64,000 nucleotides of DNA from Hymenochaete sp. R1 (GCA_019400425.1 JAFREE010000088.1:1-64000); one strand, 5' to 3'; shown: positions 22,289 through 34,762, numbered from the stretch's first letter. The notes: generated by a model not told the origin, from the sequence alone. Numbers and translations: made by a program.

Positions 22289-24427
22289 CTAAACCAAGGA
22301 CTTGCTCATGTAAGGCCCGTCTAGCTCATATCCGAGTCGTCGGTAGTAATCGCGGGTCCCTACGCCAGATATGACAGCAAGCTTGACGCTTCCATGTTCT
22401 TCTTTCGCTATCCGCTCCGCCTCCTCCATGAGCAAGGTTCCGAACCCTTGATGCTGGAACTTCGACGGATCTCGACCGTGAACTGGGACAGCAGTGCCAT
22501 ATACGTGCAACTCCCTGACGATACTGGAACCACCCTCCGCACCATCCTTACGAACAAGCTCAGGTCGGAAGGTCCCTTCGTCGGAACATTTGCGCAAACG
22601 TAGTAAACCGACGAGGATATCTCGCTCAGGATCTTCATAGGAAAGGAAGGTCTCCCACCCGCCGTTGGCTGTATAATCTCGCCGTAGTAGTTCCACCGAC
22701 TCAGGTCGGACTTTGTGGTGTATTTCGTGAATCTGGAAATCATGTATAAGCAACAATAGACTACCCACAAAAACCTATGAACATACCCCAACTTCCCGGA
22801 ACCTGACGTCGCGACACTCGACACCAAAGTCCTTCATTCGGTTGAGAGCAAGCTCTCGTAAATTTCCTGAGTTCTCACAACCACTTGTAACAAGTGGAAG
22901 CGGGATGTCTCTACAGGGAACAGTCATTATTAGGCACTGAAGCCGGAAGTCGATACTACCTTTGTACTCGATACACTCTAGTCCAGGGTGGCACAAGGGC
23001 CAGTATCCGAGCCACCACATCTACCAACACGTTCGGTGTATAATTCTTATAGCGTCCTGTTCTCCATAATTCATAGAGGCCTGTCCCACGAATCACGAGT
23101 GTTGGATATATCTTCAGCCCGTCACTTCTAAATGCAGGATTTTCAAAGTATTCCTTGAATTGATCGAGGTCGCGTTCTACACCGACGTTCGGGAGGTCGG
23201 GCATCATGTGTGCAACGACCTTGAAGCCGGCGTCCTTTGCAAGATGAAATGATTCTGAGACTGCTCGTACAGTATGCCCCCGATTTGTATCACGAGCAAC
23301 GTCCTCGTAAACGGACTGAACACCGATCTCAAGGCGAGTGCAGCCGTATCGTAGCATTTGACTGGACTAAGCGTGAGCAAACGTTGCGGACAGAACAAAA
23401 AATGCAGTACCTCAGATGAGGACGTAAACAGTAGTCTGGTCGTGTTTCAATCGTAATACCGATAGCTTTTGATTTGCTCTGCTCTGAATATCTGGTGATC
23501 TACGTCAGCATGCCAAACAATGATATAGGCAATTAGAAAAATCTCGCCTGACAGCCTCGTCTACATCCGTCCCAGTGAAACCAGATAGCGCATTATGGAG
23601 TTGTGCAATGAACTTTCCACGATAATCTTCAGGCATGCTCATGAAAGTGCCGCCCATCACAATGAACTCAACCTGGATACAAAATCAGATCGCAGGATCA
23701 AAACTCTTGGACTAGAATCAATACCTTATCGACACTGTGCCCGAGACTCTTCAATTGTTCCACCCGGCCTCTCGTTTGCTCATATGGATCGTATCGCGCC
23801 CGAATGGCACGCATACTTGTTGGCTCGTATCCGGTGTAGCTTTGTGTACTATAGTCGAAGTCGGAATCCGGTCCACCTGGGCAGTACCTATTACACTCTC
23901 AGTGCAAGAGCCCGGGCCAGAAATGACGGAACGGACACGCAGATATTCCCGGTCATTGCGATATGCGGACACCTGTGTGGTTTGCACATTACTGCTACCA
24001 CCGCGATCTAAGCAAGCAATTCCGACTAAGCCATGGCGAAGTCTAGTATCACAAATGCACATACGCCGCTAGCTGTCCTGATAGGCCTTGCTCTGAGCTT
24101 GGGTAGCAGCGCTTTTTTATATTCGTCGGGAACGGCACTAATGATGTCGACCAGCCTACATGCAGTTCGTTAGGAACGCTCCTCATTATTTAAGAATACA
24201 CACACCTTGGCACCCCAGAGTACCCGTATTTCTTACTTATTCTTGCTCTAATTTCGTTCAGAGAAACGGTCTGGTTGGCATCGTGAGCCTTGATGAGTTC
24301 TGCTGCGATTGCAGAGGTTACGCGAAGCAACTGCTCCGCTTGGGATGGACCTAAAACGGGATATTAGATCATGACTCCTCGGCGAGTACTTTCGTAGCTT
24401 ACCCTCTGTTCGTGTATACTGCACCAT
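22289..24427 (-). CDS. ELP3: Elongator complex catalytic subunit ELP3
   Basis: Radical-SAM tRNA carboxymethyluridine synthase with a C-terminal acetyltransferase-type domain; modifies wobble U34 of tRNA within Elongator. Ten exons: 24427-24403, 24350-24206, 24155-24065, 24007-23937, 23887-23725, 23672-23548, 23491-23411, 23361-22960, 22910-22787 and 22732-22289, giving 556 residues, the usual length. The [4Fe-4S] cysteines are Cys100, Cys110 and Cys113 ([14 protein letters not shown]). Other landmarks are [33 protein letters not shown], and the acetyltransferase block [17 protein letters not shown] with the [18 protein letters not shown] end. Intron 6 (23547-23492) uses a GC donor (AG|GCGAGA); using it restores the conserved EAVRYSEQS sequence. 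It is divergent from the Mrp51-like gene. Confidence 0.97.
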
Positions 24428-24612
24428 GGTAGAGCTCAGATATAAAGATAGTGGAGGACTGAGGTAAAAACATGCCTTTAATTTAATCGAGAGTCAAGCC
24501 GCGACAATTGAATCACGTAAGCGATCGACATTTGACTTGCTTTTTCTTGTTCCTTTTCCTCTTTGCCAACGCCAACTCGACCCCTACAACCAGATTTTCA
24601 GCACCTTTCTCT

Positions 24613-25932
24613 ATGGCGGCGCAGGCCGCTAGCAAAGTCTCAGCGCCCCCTTCTTCGTTCTCTACTCTTTTGAGGCGGTCCAAATTTGCGTCATATGACC
24701 CAAGCATAGGACAAGTCTACGCTACGTATGGTGGAAGCGTCTCTCGAGGAGACTGGGGTTTCAAAAGGCCCTTAGCTATTCGGCGTAATGACACGCGTAT
24801 CGTCGTGAAGAAAGTCGACACGATTTATCAGCAGACGGAATGGGACAATGCATCCACGGATGTGATGCTCCTCCGCAAGTTTGAAGAACTCAACGTCTCA
24901 CCTAAAGTACGGTCTGGAGAGAACTGGTCACAGCGTATTGGAGGTGGTTTCTCTGCGAATACTCGAGCACCGAGTTACATGCACGACTCCGACTACGTCG
25001 AGAAAAATTCCGGAAGGAGAGAAGTCGAGCTGAAAAATACGAGGCCAGTTCCGAACACCATGGCGATGAGCGAAAAGCGATTCGAGAAGTATCTACGGAG
25101 GGTACGTCGTCTCGGCTCAGAATTCGAGGCTTACCTCGAGGAGGCGGAGGAGCAAAGGCGAACGACAGGGATGATGGATCAGCAAAACTCATCCACAGGA
25201 TCGTACTCAAAATCTTTGTACTCGAAAGCCAACGACGGTACGAAAGACTATACACGATTCCTCGCCGATAAACTCGCACAGCAGTACGAAGGGAATAACG
25301 CGTCTGCACTCCGTCCCTTCCCCCATCCATGTGCCGGTCTTTCCTACATCCAATCGAATAGTCTACAGACTGCCCTTACGTCCGACCCTGTTCCTGGACG
25401 CGCACTTCACAAACAGGAAACGAGAACTAAGAGGCTCGTTCAACAAGTAAACGAAGTGGCAGTTGCTGGCTGGATCGGTACCGTGCCGTATGGATCCGCA
25501 AGCGATGCACCCGCAGTCATGGACTGGGGCTCTGACGATACACCGAGATCGAACGTGCAGTCTGGCAGAGGAAAATACAGACCACACGAGTTTGAGTTGA
25601 TCAACCCACCAGCTGTCGTTGGGAAATCACCGCAGCGGATGGCAGCTCTGACATTAGATATGAGACTGGTGGATTGGGCGGACGAAGGCAAAATCCGTTT
25701 GAATCCTTATAAACCCGGGACGGCAGAAGGTATCGCACACCAGGAACGCTCACATAAACAGGCAAAGTCGTTGTCTGGTGAAAGTCGCTCAGAAATAGGC
25801 AGACTCGGGGGCCGAGGATCAGACAAGAAGAATGCGGGAACGAAGTCGAAGGGGAAAGCGGAGGCGTCAATTTTGTTGCAGAGTCTGCGGAATGTAATGC
25901 CCAACAAGGGTGTGAGGGATGAGGATTTATAG
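24613..25932 (+). CDS. Mitochondrial small ribosomal subunit protein, Mrp51-like
   Basis: Single-exon gene, 439 residues. The N-terminal region (LLRRSKFASYDP, QVYATYGGSVSRGDWGFKRPLAIRRN) matches the Mrp51 family of fungal mitoribosomal proteins (bS1m), which help bind mRNA leaders at the 37S subunit. TEWDNA follows as in that family. The remainder is charged, basic and low in recognisable motifs, ending in a Lys/Gly-rich tail. The start at 24613 is the first ATG in the frame; the frame is open further upstream but without ATG. No obvious cleavable presequence is present beyond the Ala/Ser-rich first 20 residues. Divergent from ELP3 and convergent with the HYPK-like gene, 50 bases apart. Confidence 0.8.
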   Translation: MAAQAASKVSAPPSSFSTLLRRSKFASYDPSIGQVYATYGGSVSRGDWGFKRPLAIRRNDTRIVVKKVDTIYQQTEWDNASTDVMLLRKFEELNVSPKVRSGENWSQRIGGGFSANTRAPSYMHDSDYVEKNSGRREVELKNTRPVPNTMAMSEKRFEKYLRRVRRLGSEFEAYLEEAEEQRRTTGMMDQQNSSTGSYSKSLYSKANDGTKDYTRFLADKLAQQYEGNNASALRPFPHPCAGLSYIQSNSLQTALTSDPVPGRALHKQETRTKRLVQQVNEVAVAGWIGTVPYGSASDAPAVMDWGSDDTPRSNVQSGRGKYRPHEFELINPPAVVGKSPQRMAALTLDMRLVDWADEGKIRLNPYKPGTAEGIAHQERSHKQAKSLSGESRSEIGRLGGRGSDKKNAGTKSKGKAEASILLQSLRNVMPNKGVRDEDL

Positions 25933-25982
25933 TCAGGCTCCACCGTCTAACGTAGTGCATCATAATACATTTTAATAATGAA

Positions 25983-26376
25983 TTAGAGGCCTATGAGGGT
26001 CTTCAACGCCTGTTCAACATTCCCCTTCGCATCTGCGAGTGACTTCTCCGCCTCACTTTTAGGTATCTCTAGTTCACGGATCTGGGCAAGTCAGCGATTA
26101 CCAAATTTTCAAATATAATAAATTTATGACCTGACGCACAATAAGAGACACGTCTTCTTCTTTCACGCTTGGATCTCTGGCTGCAGCTTTCGACGCTGAT
26201 TTAGTAGAGAAGACGCCGCCACCAAAGATCGCCGCCTCCAGTTTCGCCTTGTTGTATGACAGGCCGTCGGCGAACTACCCATTGTGTTACATGATTGCGG
26301 CAATTATCAGAAGTCAGCTACATACGTTGACAATGACCTCTGGTTCAGGTTTGCCGCCGAGTGTGTTGCGTTGCAT
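25983..26376 (-). CDS. HYPK-like NatA cofactor with C-terminal UBA-type domain
   Basis: Small protein of 97 residues encoded by exons 26376-26326, 26274-26131 and 26081-25983. The C-terminal 45 residues (DVSLIVRQIRELEIPKSEAE then LADAKGNVEQALKTL) form the NAC-alpha/HYPK UBA-like fold, with the conserved pattern of a helix, a Glu-rich turn and GNVEQAL. HYPK binds the ribosome-associated N-terminal acetyltransferase NatA and modulates it. A nascent-polypeptide-associated complex alpha subunit is excluded because the NAC domain is missing. The gene is divergent from HFM1 with 232 bases between start codons. Confidence 0.8.
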
Positions 26377-26608
26377 GGCAGTCGAAGTGAGAAAGTGAGA
26401 GAGAGAGATGGGCACTTGGTCGGCCAACACACACGTAAAGAAGGGATCGACCTGACGCGATCATATGATATGAGAGAAATTGACGCGCCTACGTGCTTGA
26501 CCTTTTAACTTCCTCCCGTCACCACACTCACGTTCTGCCACCACTGCTGTATCCGTCTATTCTAAATCTTTTCTCACTATTATTTCATCCCTTTCTCCGA
26601 AATCGAGC

Positions 26609-29600
26609 ATGTATTATGATGACTTCGAACATACAACTGACCCATACGCAACTTACGACGATTCGGGCGTAGCATTCGACCAACAGGACCCTATTCTAGA
26701 CCACTCGCGCGAAGGCTTTGGAGCCATGAATTTCGACAATTTTGATGAAATGTACGATGATGATCTTGAGCAGAGAATTGGTTTGTTATCATGTCTCCTT
26801 CCCTCCCTTCATCCTCGTCACTGGCGCTTCTAACGATGAATAGAGGAATTGTCAAGGTCGCCAGCAACGAGTTACACGTGCGACTACCAGCAGCCTATTT
26901 ATGCTGCATTTCCTTCAAATCCCGAATATATCGAACCATACCACGACGATATAGAGCAATTCAGCTCTTTTTCGAGTAGTGCAGGCCTCTCAAGCCCGAC
27001 TCCAAGTCGACCACGACTTGGAGATGAGCTTAGGCATGCTAGACCATCGGCGTCGACTGAGACCCATTCAACACGCCATTTGAGTATGAGCACGATGGTT
27101 TTTATGCAAATACCACAACCCACTAACTTAGATCCCATAATTCAGGCGCATATACTCAGGGTCTGGCCATGCCGCAACACGATACCCAGGACCAAGTAGC
27201 TACAGCAAGGCCAAAGCTTACCTCAGCAACTGCAAGAGACTCAACTGGATATCAATTAAAACCAGTTTCCGTCCTTCGTAAGCAGACTTACTCAACTATT
27301 CTACCTTTTTTTAATCACTTATTATATTTTTCAAGCTGACATTTACCGTGGAATGTTCAAATTCGGTGTCTTCAACGCTATCCAGTCGAAATGCTTTGAC
27401 AAAGTTTGTCCATTGAATTTATGGAATGGATAGATCATTGACATGATTAAAGATCATGGGTACCGATGAGAACATGGTGATTACTGGCCTTTAACTCGAG
27501 TACGATAATTTGCTTCATGTTCTCTTCTAGGTCATGAGCGGTGAGAGCCTTCGTACGCCTGATAAGAAATTTATTGAATGAAAGAAGCGCCGACGGGTGG
27601 TGGGAAAACCGTTCTATTCGAACTCGGTCTCATTGACATGTTGATGAGCTCGGGACACGACTCGGAAGACAAATGCATATATGTTGCACCAACAAAGGTC
27701 AGTGTTCGTTTGGATGACGTGAGCCGTGATACAACCTTTGTTCCATAGGCGCTCTGTTCGGAGCGTATGAAGGACTGGACGGCAAAGCTTGACCCATTGG
27801 GTGTGAAATGTCAGTTCGTTCTTCTTTCTACCAACCTGCAGTCTCTCAAAGTAATGCAGGTTGCGAGATGACCGGTGACACTGTTGATCTGGGCCGAAGC
27901 GTTTGGAACGAGGCCAGGAAAGCCAAGGTCATGTAAGTCACGATTCGTTTAATCTTGAAGCAGAGTGGAAATTCACGTCGCATTTTCAAGCATTACCACG
28001 GTACGTCAAAGTACATGGAAGTGTTTGTCCGAGAACTGAGAAAGTCGTATGTAGAGCGAGAAATGGGATAGCCTGACTCGGAGCTGGTACGGCAATCGTT
28101 TTACAGTGTCAATGTCCCTCACTAAATTTTCATTTTTAGGCATGATCATGACGACTTTTTGTCCAAAATTAAGCTGTTTCTTGTTGATGAAGTACGATCT
28201 TCTCCTTTGTGGATATTTTACCAGTCTTCTCACAGGAACTTGAAGGTGCATGTGTTAAATGAATCAAGAGGAAGTACGCTGGAGGTGGTGATATCACGCA
28301 TGAAGTCCCGCGGCACGAATATCCGTTTCCTTCTTGTGTCAGCGACAGTGCCAAATATACAGGATATCGCTAAATGGATTGGGAACTCCAATAAAAGCAC
28401 ACCTGCGTTGTTTTCGAGGTCAGTTCTCTTGAGTAAGGCATATCGATGCTTGAGGCTGAACCAAGACCCCCAGTTCGGAGAAGAATATCGACCTTGCAAG
28501 ATTACGCGTCATGTCTACGGCTACCCTCGCAAAAACCAGAATGACTTCCAGTTCTCTAGAACCCTTGACTTCAAGTTGTTTGGCGTGCTTCAAAACCACT
28601 CTTGCTCGAAACCAGTTCTGGTCTTTTGTAGTACTCGGAAAGGTGCTTGTTGTTGATTCTTTCCCCCCATGTGCTCACTCTCATTGTTATTAGGAACGCT
28701 TTCAACTGCTGAACACCTTTTAAAAGAGTACGATGAAGCAACCTCGAATAGACTCCCTACACCATGGAAACCAACTAGAAAGTATGTGTTTCAGGCTCAT
28801 TCATATCCACAGTGATTAATTATGACTCAAGTATCACTGTTACGTTCCATGACAAGAGACTTGAAAGTAAGAGCGCTGATTATCTTAGTATCTCACAGCT
28901 CAACTAGTGAATAGAACTTGCGGCGGCAGGTTTGGGTGTGCATCACGCCGGGCTTAGCCTTGACGATAGGAGAACCGTCGAAGACCTCTTCCTTTCTGGA
29001 TCAATTCGCATTTTATGTGCCACATCAGTATGTGTTTAGAGTCACTCTCTGAACTCCACTAAACTGTCTCGAAGACGCTTGCAGTCGGTGTCAATCTTCG
29101 TCAGTTCATAGTTTATGTCGTCCCGCTTTGTTCTGAGTCCTTTCCCAGCCGCACACACTGTTGTCATCAAAGGGGTCAAGATTTACGCGGTAAATAGTTG
29201 GCAGGAATACTCCGATCTGGATATCATTCAAATGATTGGTCGTGCGGTGAGAAAAATAAAACTGTGGCCGTCTTCTCTTTGCTCATGAATACATCACAGG
29301 GCCGCCCGCAATTCGGTGTGCTAATGCCTCTGTTAAGGAAACTAGATTTCGAACTTACAAATTTCTTCCAGACAAAGAAGGTGTTGCACTCATCCTCTGC
29401 GAGAAAGAACTGGAGCGGAAATATCGTAATCTTGCACAGGGAAAAACTATGCTTGAAAGCTCGCTCCACCAAAATCTTCTGGAGCATATTAATTCAGAAA
29501 TCGGACTAGGTGCCATTGATGACATGGATAGTGCAAAGGTCTGGCTCCGCAACTCTTTCCTTCGGCAGCGCGTGCAGAGCAATCCGGGACACTATCACAT

Positions 29601-32600
29601 CGGAAAGTCCGCAGGACAATCGTGGGAAGAGAAATTGGATGAGATGGTCGTCGAATCTCTGAAGAAGCTGAAGAAGGATGCGCTTATCACTTGCGATGAA
29701 GAAGCGGGGAACTCGCGCTTGGGAGCAACTCAGTACGGGGACATCATGAGCAAAGTGGGTTTTTTAAGTTACTGCAATTTTGTGGTCTCTAAAGGATAAT
29801 TACGTGCAGTATTACGTGCGGCATTCGACCGTCAGCATTTAAATTCCCTTCGAATAACGACCTCGCTAATAGCAATTTTAGATGAGCAAAGTTCTGGATT
29901 TGCCGGAGCGTCCAACAGTTCGAGATATAGTAAGATGTGTAAGCCATGTCCAAATCAAGAACTCGGGCTTAACTTTTCTATAGCTTGAAGTCATCAGCTG
30001 CGCTGAAGAGTAAGATCTTTCTTTGATTACATTTCTTGCGTTCATATTCCTCTGCAAGGCTGGGAGACGTTAGGCTTCGTGGCGGAGATAAGCAGGTGAG
30101 AAAACATGTCTGTCATCCTTATATTCCTCTTTGACCCCTTTAAGGTCTATAACAAAATGAAGGATCACCAAGACATTCGGTTCAAGATTAAAAGAGTAGA
30201 AAAGGCGTCTGACAAAGCTTTCATAATTATACAGGTAATCAACTTATCACGATAAAGCAATTCATTACTTACAAGAGTTCGCAGGCTGTGCTTGGAGGAA
30301 TATCCTTGAGCGCACCCGAATATAAATCTGCAGACAGCCAACCAGCTCTCGACGCTCTTTCTATCTTTCGACACGTATCACGCTTAGCTCGAGGTTTGTC
30401 ATTTGACAGTTGCTTAAAATAAAACAGGCTCCATTCATTTTGCTCTATAGTCGTAGTTGAGGTAGCAATTGTGCGCAAGAATGGCGCCCAACTGAAACAC
30501 GGGCTCGAATTGTAAGCTTTCCGACGTAAAATTGGAATGTCGAACGAGTTTAACCTTTATCAGAGTCCGTTGCTTGACAGCGAAGGCATGGGAAGACCGA
30601 CCGGTCGTCCTTAAACAGATCGAATCAATTGGAGAGAAGTCGTGAGTTATAATGCTTCCCAACTATCGAACATCTTATCTTCATTCTTTCTTTAGCCTGA
30701 AGGTAAGCAAGGATCGAGCTCCATCGTAAATCACAAGAACTCAGCATCATTAAAAGGTCCTGGCCGAGAACGGAATAACATCGCTCCAAATCTTGAAGCG
30801 ACAAGACCCTGGAAGGATCGAAATGGTATGTATGACCTGCGGCTCTGTTCTATAGTAACTGAAGTCCTTGGATCGCAGCTCTTGAATCGTAAAACACCTT
30901 TTGGTCATGAAGTGTTGGCATTCCTACAAGAACTGCCGGACTACAGCTTGATATTAGACATCCCAAAGAATGGCATCTCGACGTTTTCCGGAGGCAGGCC
31001 AGTAATGGTTGACTTAGACATACAATGCTGTCTCGCCCAGGAGCTTGGCAGGGCAAAGATGAAGTCGAAATCGAGGTCTCACGGAATGACTAGTATTTTG
31101 ACAACTACTTCTGATTTGGAATTCATCGACTTCAGGCGCATCTCGTTCGTAGCTTTCGTTTGTCTACTGATCTTTTCAACGGTTCAACCGCTTTCAGAAC
31201 GAAGGCCTTGAAGGAACCAAAGTCTTTTAACGTTGTAGCGAAGTTATCAAAGCCTAGCCAAAGCATTAACGTCCTCATAAGCGCAGTATGTTATTAATTT
31301 ATCAGACTCCTCGGTTGTCTGCAAAGAAGCTGATATAAATGACCAGGAAAACTTTGCAGGGATAACCGTCGTTGAAACTCTGAAGCCTGCCATCCCAGCC
31401 ACGGAGTTTCCTATTCAAGACACTCACCCCAAGACAGCGAATGACTTGTTAGTCCAGGAATTTGAAGATGATCCCGACTTCTGGATGAAGATGGCAGATG
31501 ACGGCGCGTCTGATCTGGTGGATGTGGATGATGAAGGTAAAGAAAGAGAGCATGCTTCCAGTTGGCCATCGTTTCCTTTCGAATTGCACCCGGTTCTCAT
31601 CGTCACTGTTGATTAGCATCATCGAGGGCAAAGCAGTCTAACGCACTGTCCGCAGGATTGAGTCCAAAGACTCTCCCAAATGGCAACTTTGCGTTGTGTC
31701 CTTTTCTTTCTTTCTCTTCGTACTGGTTTCTAACAACGAACCGAGTAGCTGTAACCATCCGTGCAAGGATAAGAACGCATGCCGGCATTTATGGTATCGT
31801 CTTTGTAACTAATTCCAGCGTAGATGAACTGACTTTATGATCCAATAAGCTGCCGCGAGGGTCTAGAAAAACCACCGCCAAACAAACGAAGCTCGGGTCT
31901 ACGAACAAAAAGTGAGTGTATGAATAATTACGATAATTTGCGAGTCTCAATCGTCTATTAGCTATCCAACCTCAATTCGCCACAACAGTAGATGGGAAGA
32001 AGACCGCGATTGAAGGCAAAGAGCTACAGAGGAAGAAGGGGGCGCTTAAGTCTATCACAAATGATGGAAGGCTAGTGAAGCTAGAGTCTATGCATGAACG
32101 GGCTGGAGTCAACAAATCTCTCGGCCTCAGCGGAGACCGTCGTCTCAAACTCAATGACGGACGACCTCCACCCATGGTGAAGGACAATAGCGAAGAGGTG
32201 CCTGACTTCAAGCTGAAATTCGCAAACCTTGATACGGACAATGAGGACGGTAGTACAGAGGATCTTCCCGGGGTTCAAGAAATACTGGCTGAACAGGATA
32301 AATCAAAAGCGCTCACACAAACACCAACTTCGAAGAGCTACTCGAACTCTGACATGGACGGATTAATGCTTACCGTTGACTTATCAACTTTTTGCAAACC
32401 CGAAGATGAGCCTGGCTACTTCCGACGTCTCGACGAAACGCAAGAGACGCCGCCCCACACATCTGTATTGGCCGGACAGAAACGTGGACCAGACGTTGAT
32501 CTCTTTGACAAACTCCCATCCTCCATTGTAAATCAACCCAGCAAAAGGAGTCGAAACACAACCGATCAGCCACTATTTCTCCAGACTCCATCGTCCTCTT

Positions 32601-32965
32601 CTGCTTTCCTTGATCATGAAACACCTATCGAAGTGCCAACTGAATCTGCTTCCGACGCAGACAACTATGAGATCGGCGATTTCTTTGCGCTCGATGAGTC
32701 CTTCAAAATCACACCCTCCGAGTCAACGAAGGAGCCCGAAGACCAAGTATTGACTTCTATTAAGGCCCCTCTAACGAGCTCTGCTGTCACTTTCAACTCT
32801 TCCCCAAGCCAGATCCAATGCAGCGCGACACCCACTCTCGCTAACGAACCGAAGCTTGCAGCCTCCAACAATCACGCTCAAGAACAATTGCTCTGGGGCG
32901 ACGATGACTGGGCTGACATGGAAGACTGGCTTCTAAACAGTGGCTCGGTTCGCATAATCGACTAG
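26609..32965 (+). CDS. HFM1: Meiotic crossover DNA helicase HFM1/MER3
   Basis: Ski2-like 3'-5' helicase needed for class I meiotic crossovers. My model has 37 exons and 1444 residues. First exons: 26609-26780, 26844-27083, 27146-27277, 27336-27403, 27453-27476, 27531-27540, 27588-27697; later ones include 28246-28418, 28455-28642, 29372-29754, 30285-30393, 30879-31144, 31347-31536, and the last, 31962-32965. Four are tiny: 10 bases (27531-27540, 27991-28000) and 16 (29300-29315), and 7 (30696-30702). Motifs: Walker [10 protein letters not shown] (about 215), DEVH (about 327-330), [17 protein letters not shown], and QMIGRAGRPQFD (about 563). A Sec63 domain follows, then an acidic, Ser-rich disordered tail of about 380 residues ending in [10 protein letters not shown]. 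The intron at 28419-28454 is only 36 bases, and the exon 35-37 junctions near 31692-31962 are less certain. Confidence 0.92.
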
Positions 32966-33039
32966 TATTCAGTAAATTCAATTAATCAAGCATCAATGAC
33001 TGTAACATGCGGTGTGCTGTATGGATATCGTTAAATAAT

Positions 33040-34549
33040 TTAATGCGATTTGGGGTCGTTATTTTCATAGCTGTGTTGCTCACTCTCAAATATAGTGAGT
33101 GCGGACTTGAATCGTTCATCCCAAGTGACATCCTTATCAGGACGAACAATATCCCATCCCTCTTCGTTGTCCCTCCATCGCGTCTCCTTTTTCATTCTCT
33201 CCGCCCGAAGTTCGACTTCCGTGGGGTGAGGGTTGCTTCCCTCTTCCTTAGTTGGCTCTCGCTCACCACGAAACAAACTCCGCGCTGTTGAAAGTCGAGC
33301 CGGGAGCTTGTTGTAGTACTCTTCGCGGGCCTTATCGATGTCGGAATTATACGAGGCCACAGACTTCAAATAATACGATTCGTTTTCCCTGTCGAAGTCG
33401 AGATCGTTCGCTGGTATACGATCATCGGGCGAGAAAAGCGGGGCGCCGGGATAATTACAAGGCGCGTTAAACGGACGCGTGTAGCCCTTAACGAGACGGT
33501 AGGCAGCTTCCGCTCCAGAAGCAACACGCTTACGCTCGTTGAAGAAGTCTGCAATCATAAACGGAATCTGTTTGAATCCGATTCGATTGAGGAAAGGTAC
33601 TAAGAGGAGAGGAGGTTGAGGAGGGATTGTATCTGGCGGCGGCTGAGGGAATGCTATTATCCCTTTCCCTGCATCCGATTTTTGCGTAGTAGTATGTGTT
33701 CTGAAGGGTGAATATGATGACAATCCCGAAGACGACTCCAAGCGGCTCGCTGTTGGAATAGGTTCGCCGTCCAGCATATCGGAAGGTCCTGAAGCTTCGG
33801 GCTCGTCAAAGTGTCCATCCTGCTCGAGTTTATGCGCAAGATCATCTTCGCGGTCAATGCGCTCCGGCGACTCTGTCCAGCCCCTTCGTAATCCTTCCAT
33901 GTATTCCTTGAACGTCATCCTTCCGATTATTACCGATCCACCCGCAAGGTCTCGCAGTGCTTCCTCTTCCTTTGAAAGCTTTCCCGGGGTTGAGGGCGAA
34001 GGTAACGGTACCTCGAGCCCTTCGTCAATTCTCCGCCGAGATTTGATTTTGTCCGCAATTTGCCGGGCGAGATCGCCATGTTTCCGACCATTCTGGACAT
34101 CGTAGTCAATGGCAGCTGCCACAAGAACCGGCTATGTGATGATTAAGAAAGCTGTCGCAGAGAATCGCAAAATCACTAACCTTGATGTATTTTCGGAAGT
34201 ACCGTAAACTTCGGTTCGCATCCTCATCACCTGGCCACTTGCTCCCGTAAATCGTGACTTTACGAGGAAGCTCTGTGCTACCCAAGGGCTCCTGAGCAAG
34301 GTGCTCTACTTTCTTGATATATTCAGCTCGTATCTTGCGACATTCTCGTCGATCATAAATGTAGAGACTTAGAAGTGAAGTTGAAAAGCCGATGAAAATA
34401 AGCCAGTTCCGAGAGGGAAGTTTAGGCCGCTTCGTGAACCATGTACTGGGTAAGCCTGTATATTTGAGAGCTGATTGTACGCCATTTGGGTTGGCTGGAG
34501 TCGGAGGCGGTTGGGCGGAAGGCTGTGAAGAGGTGGGTTGGCTACCCAT
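33040..34549 (-). CDS. TIM54: Mitochondrial inner membrane translocase subunit TIM54
   Basis: Component of the TIM22 carrier translocase of the inner membrane. Exons 34549-34181 and 34131-33040, giving 486 residues. The N-terminal part has the Tim54 signature: LPSTWFTKRPKLPSRNWLIF followed by a single membrane helix (about 48-64), then RECRKIRAEYIKKVEHLAQEP and LPRKVTIYGSKWPGDE. The intermembrane-space part includes PVLVAAAIDYDVQNGRKHGDLA. The C-terminus carries the basic and acidic helix set and WDERFKSALTIF. The start at 34549 is preceded by an open frame without a convincing ATG. Convergent with HFM1 (stops 74 bases apart) and divergent from RPA1. Confidence 0.92.
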
Positions 34550-34653
34550 GACGAGCGCAAAAAAGCTGGCTGGACTAAAGCCAGCGCCGTTCTCATTTTC
34601 TTTAATTGATCGGCGATCTGCCGATTGATCACCAAATGTGGTGCTGTGACAAG

Positions 34654-34659
34654 ACGCGT
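34654..34659. promoter_or_regulatory. MluI cell-cycle box (MCB) in the RPA1/TIM54 intergenic region
   Basis: A perfect ACGCGT palindrome lies 104 bases upstream of the RPA1 start codon. In yeasts this motif binds MBF and drives G1/S transcription of DNA replication genes including RPA subunits. One site alone could be chance; the match to a replication gene makes it plausible. Confidence 0.5.
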
Positions 34660-34762
34660 ACGTGATACTGTCACAGGCGCACAAAATAAGTGAGTCGAGA
34701 CACGCGCACCGCTCTCATTCCCTCGTCCACTTGAACGCCCATCTCAAGGCACAAACGAAATT

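Noticed and set aside
26609..32965. HFM1 as a decayed pseudogene, because its frame is broken every 50-200 bases.
   Set aside because: Every break is removed by an intron with proper borders, and the joined protein keeps all helicase motifs and a normal length of about 1444 residues.
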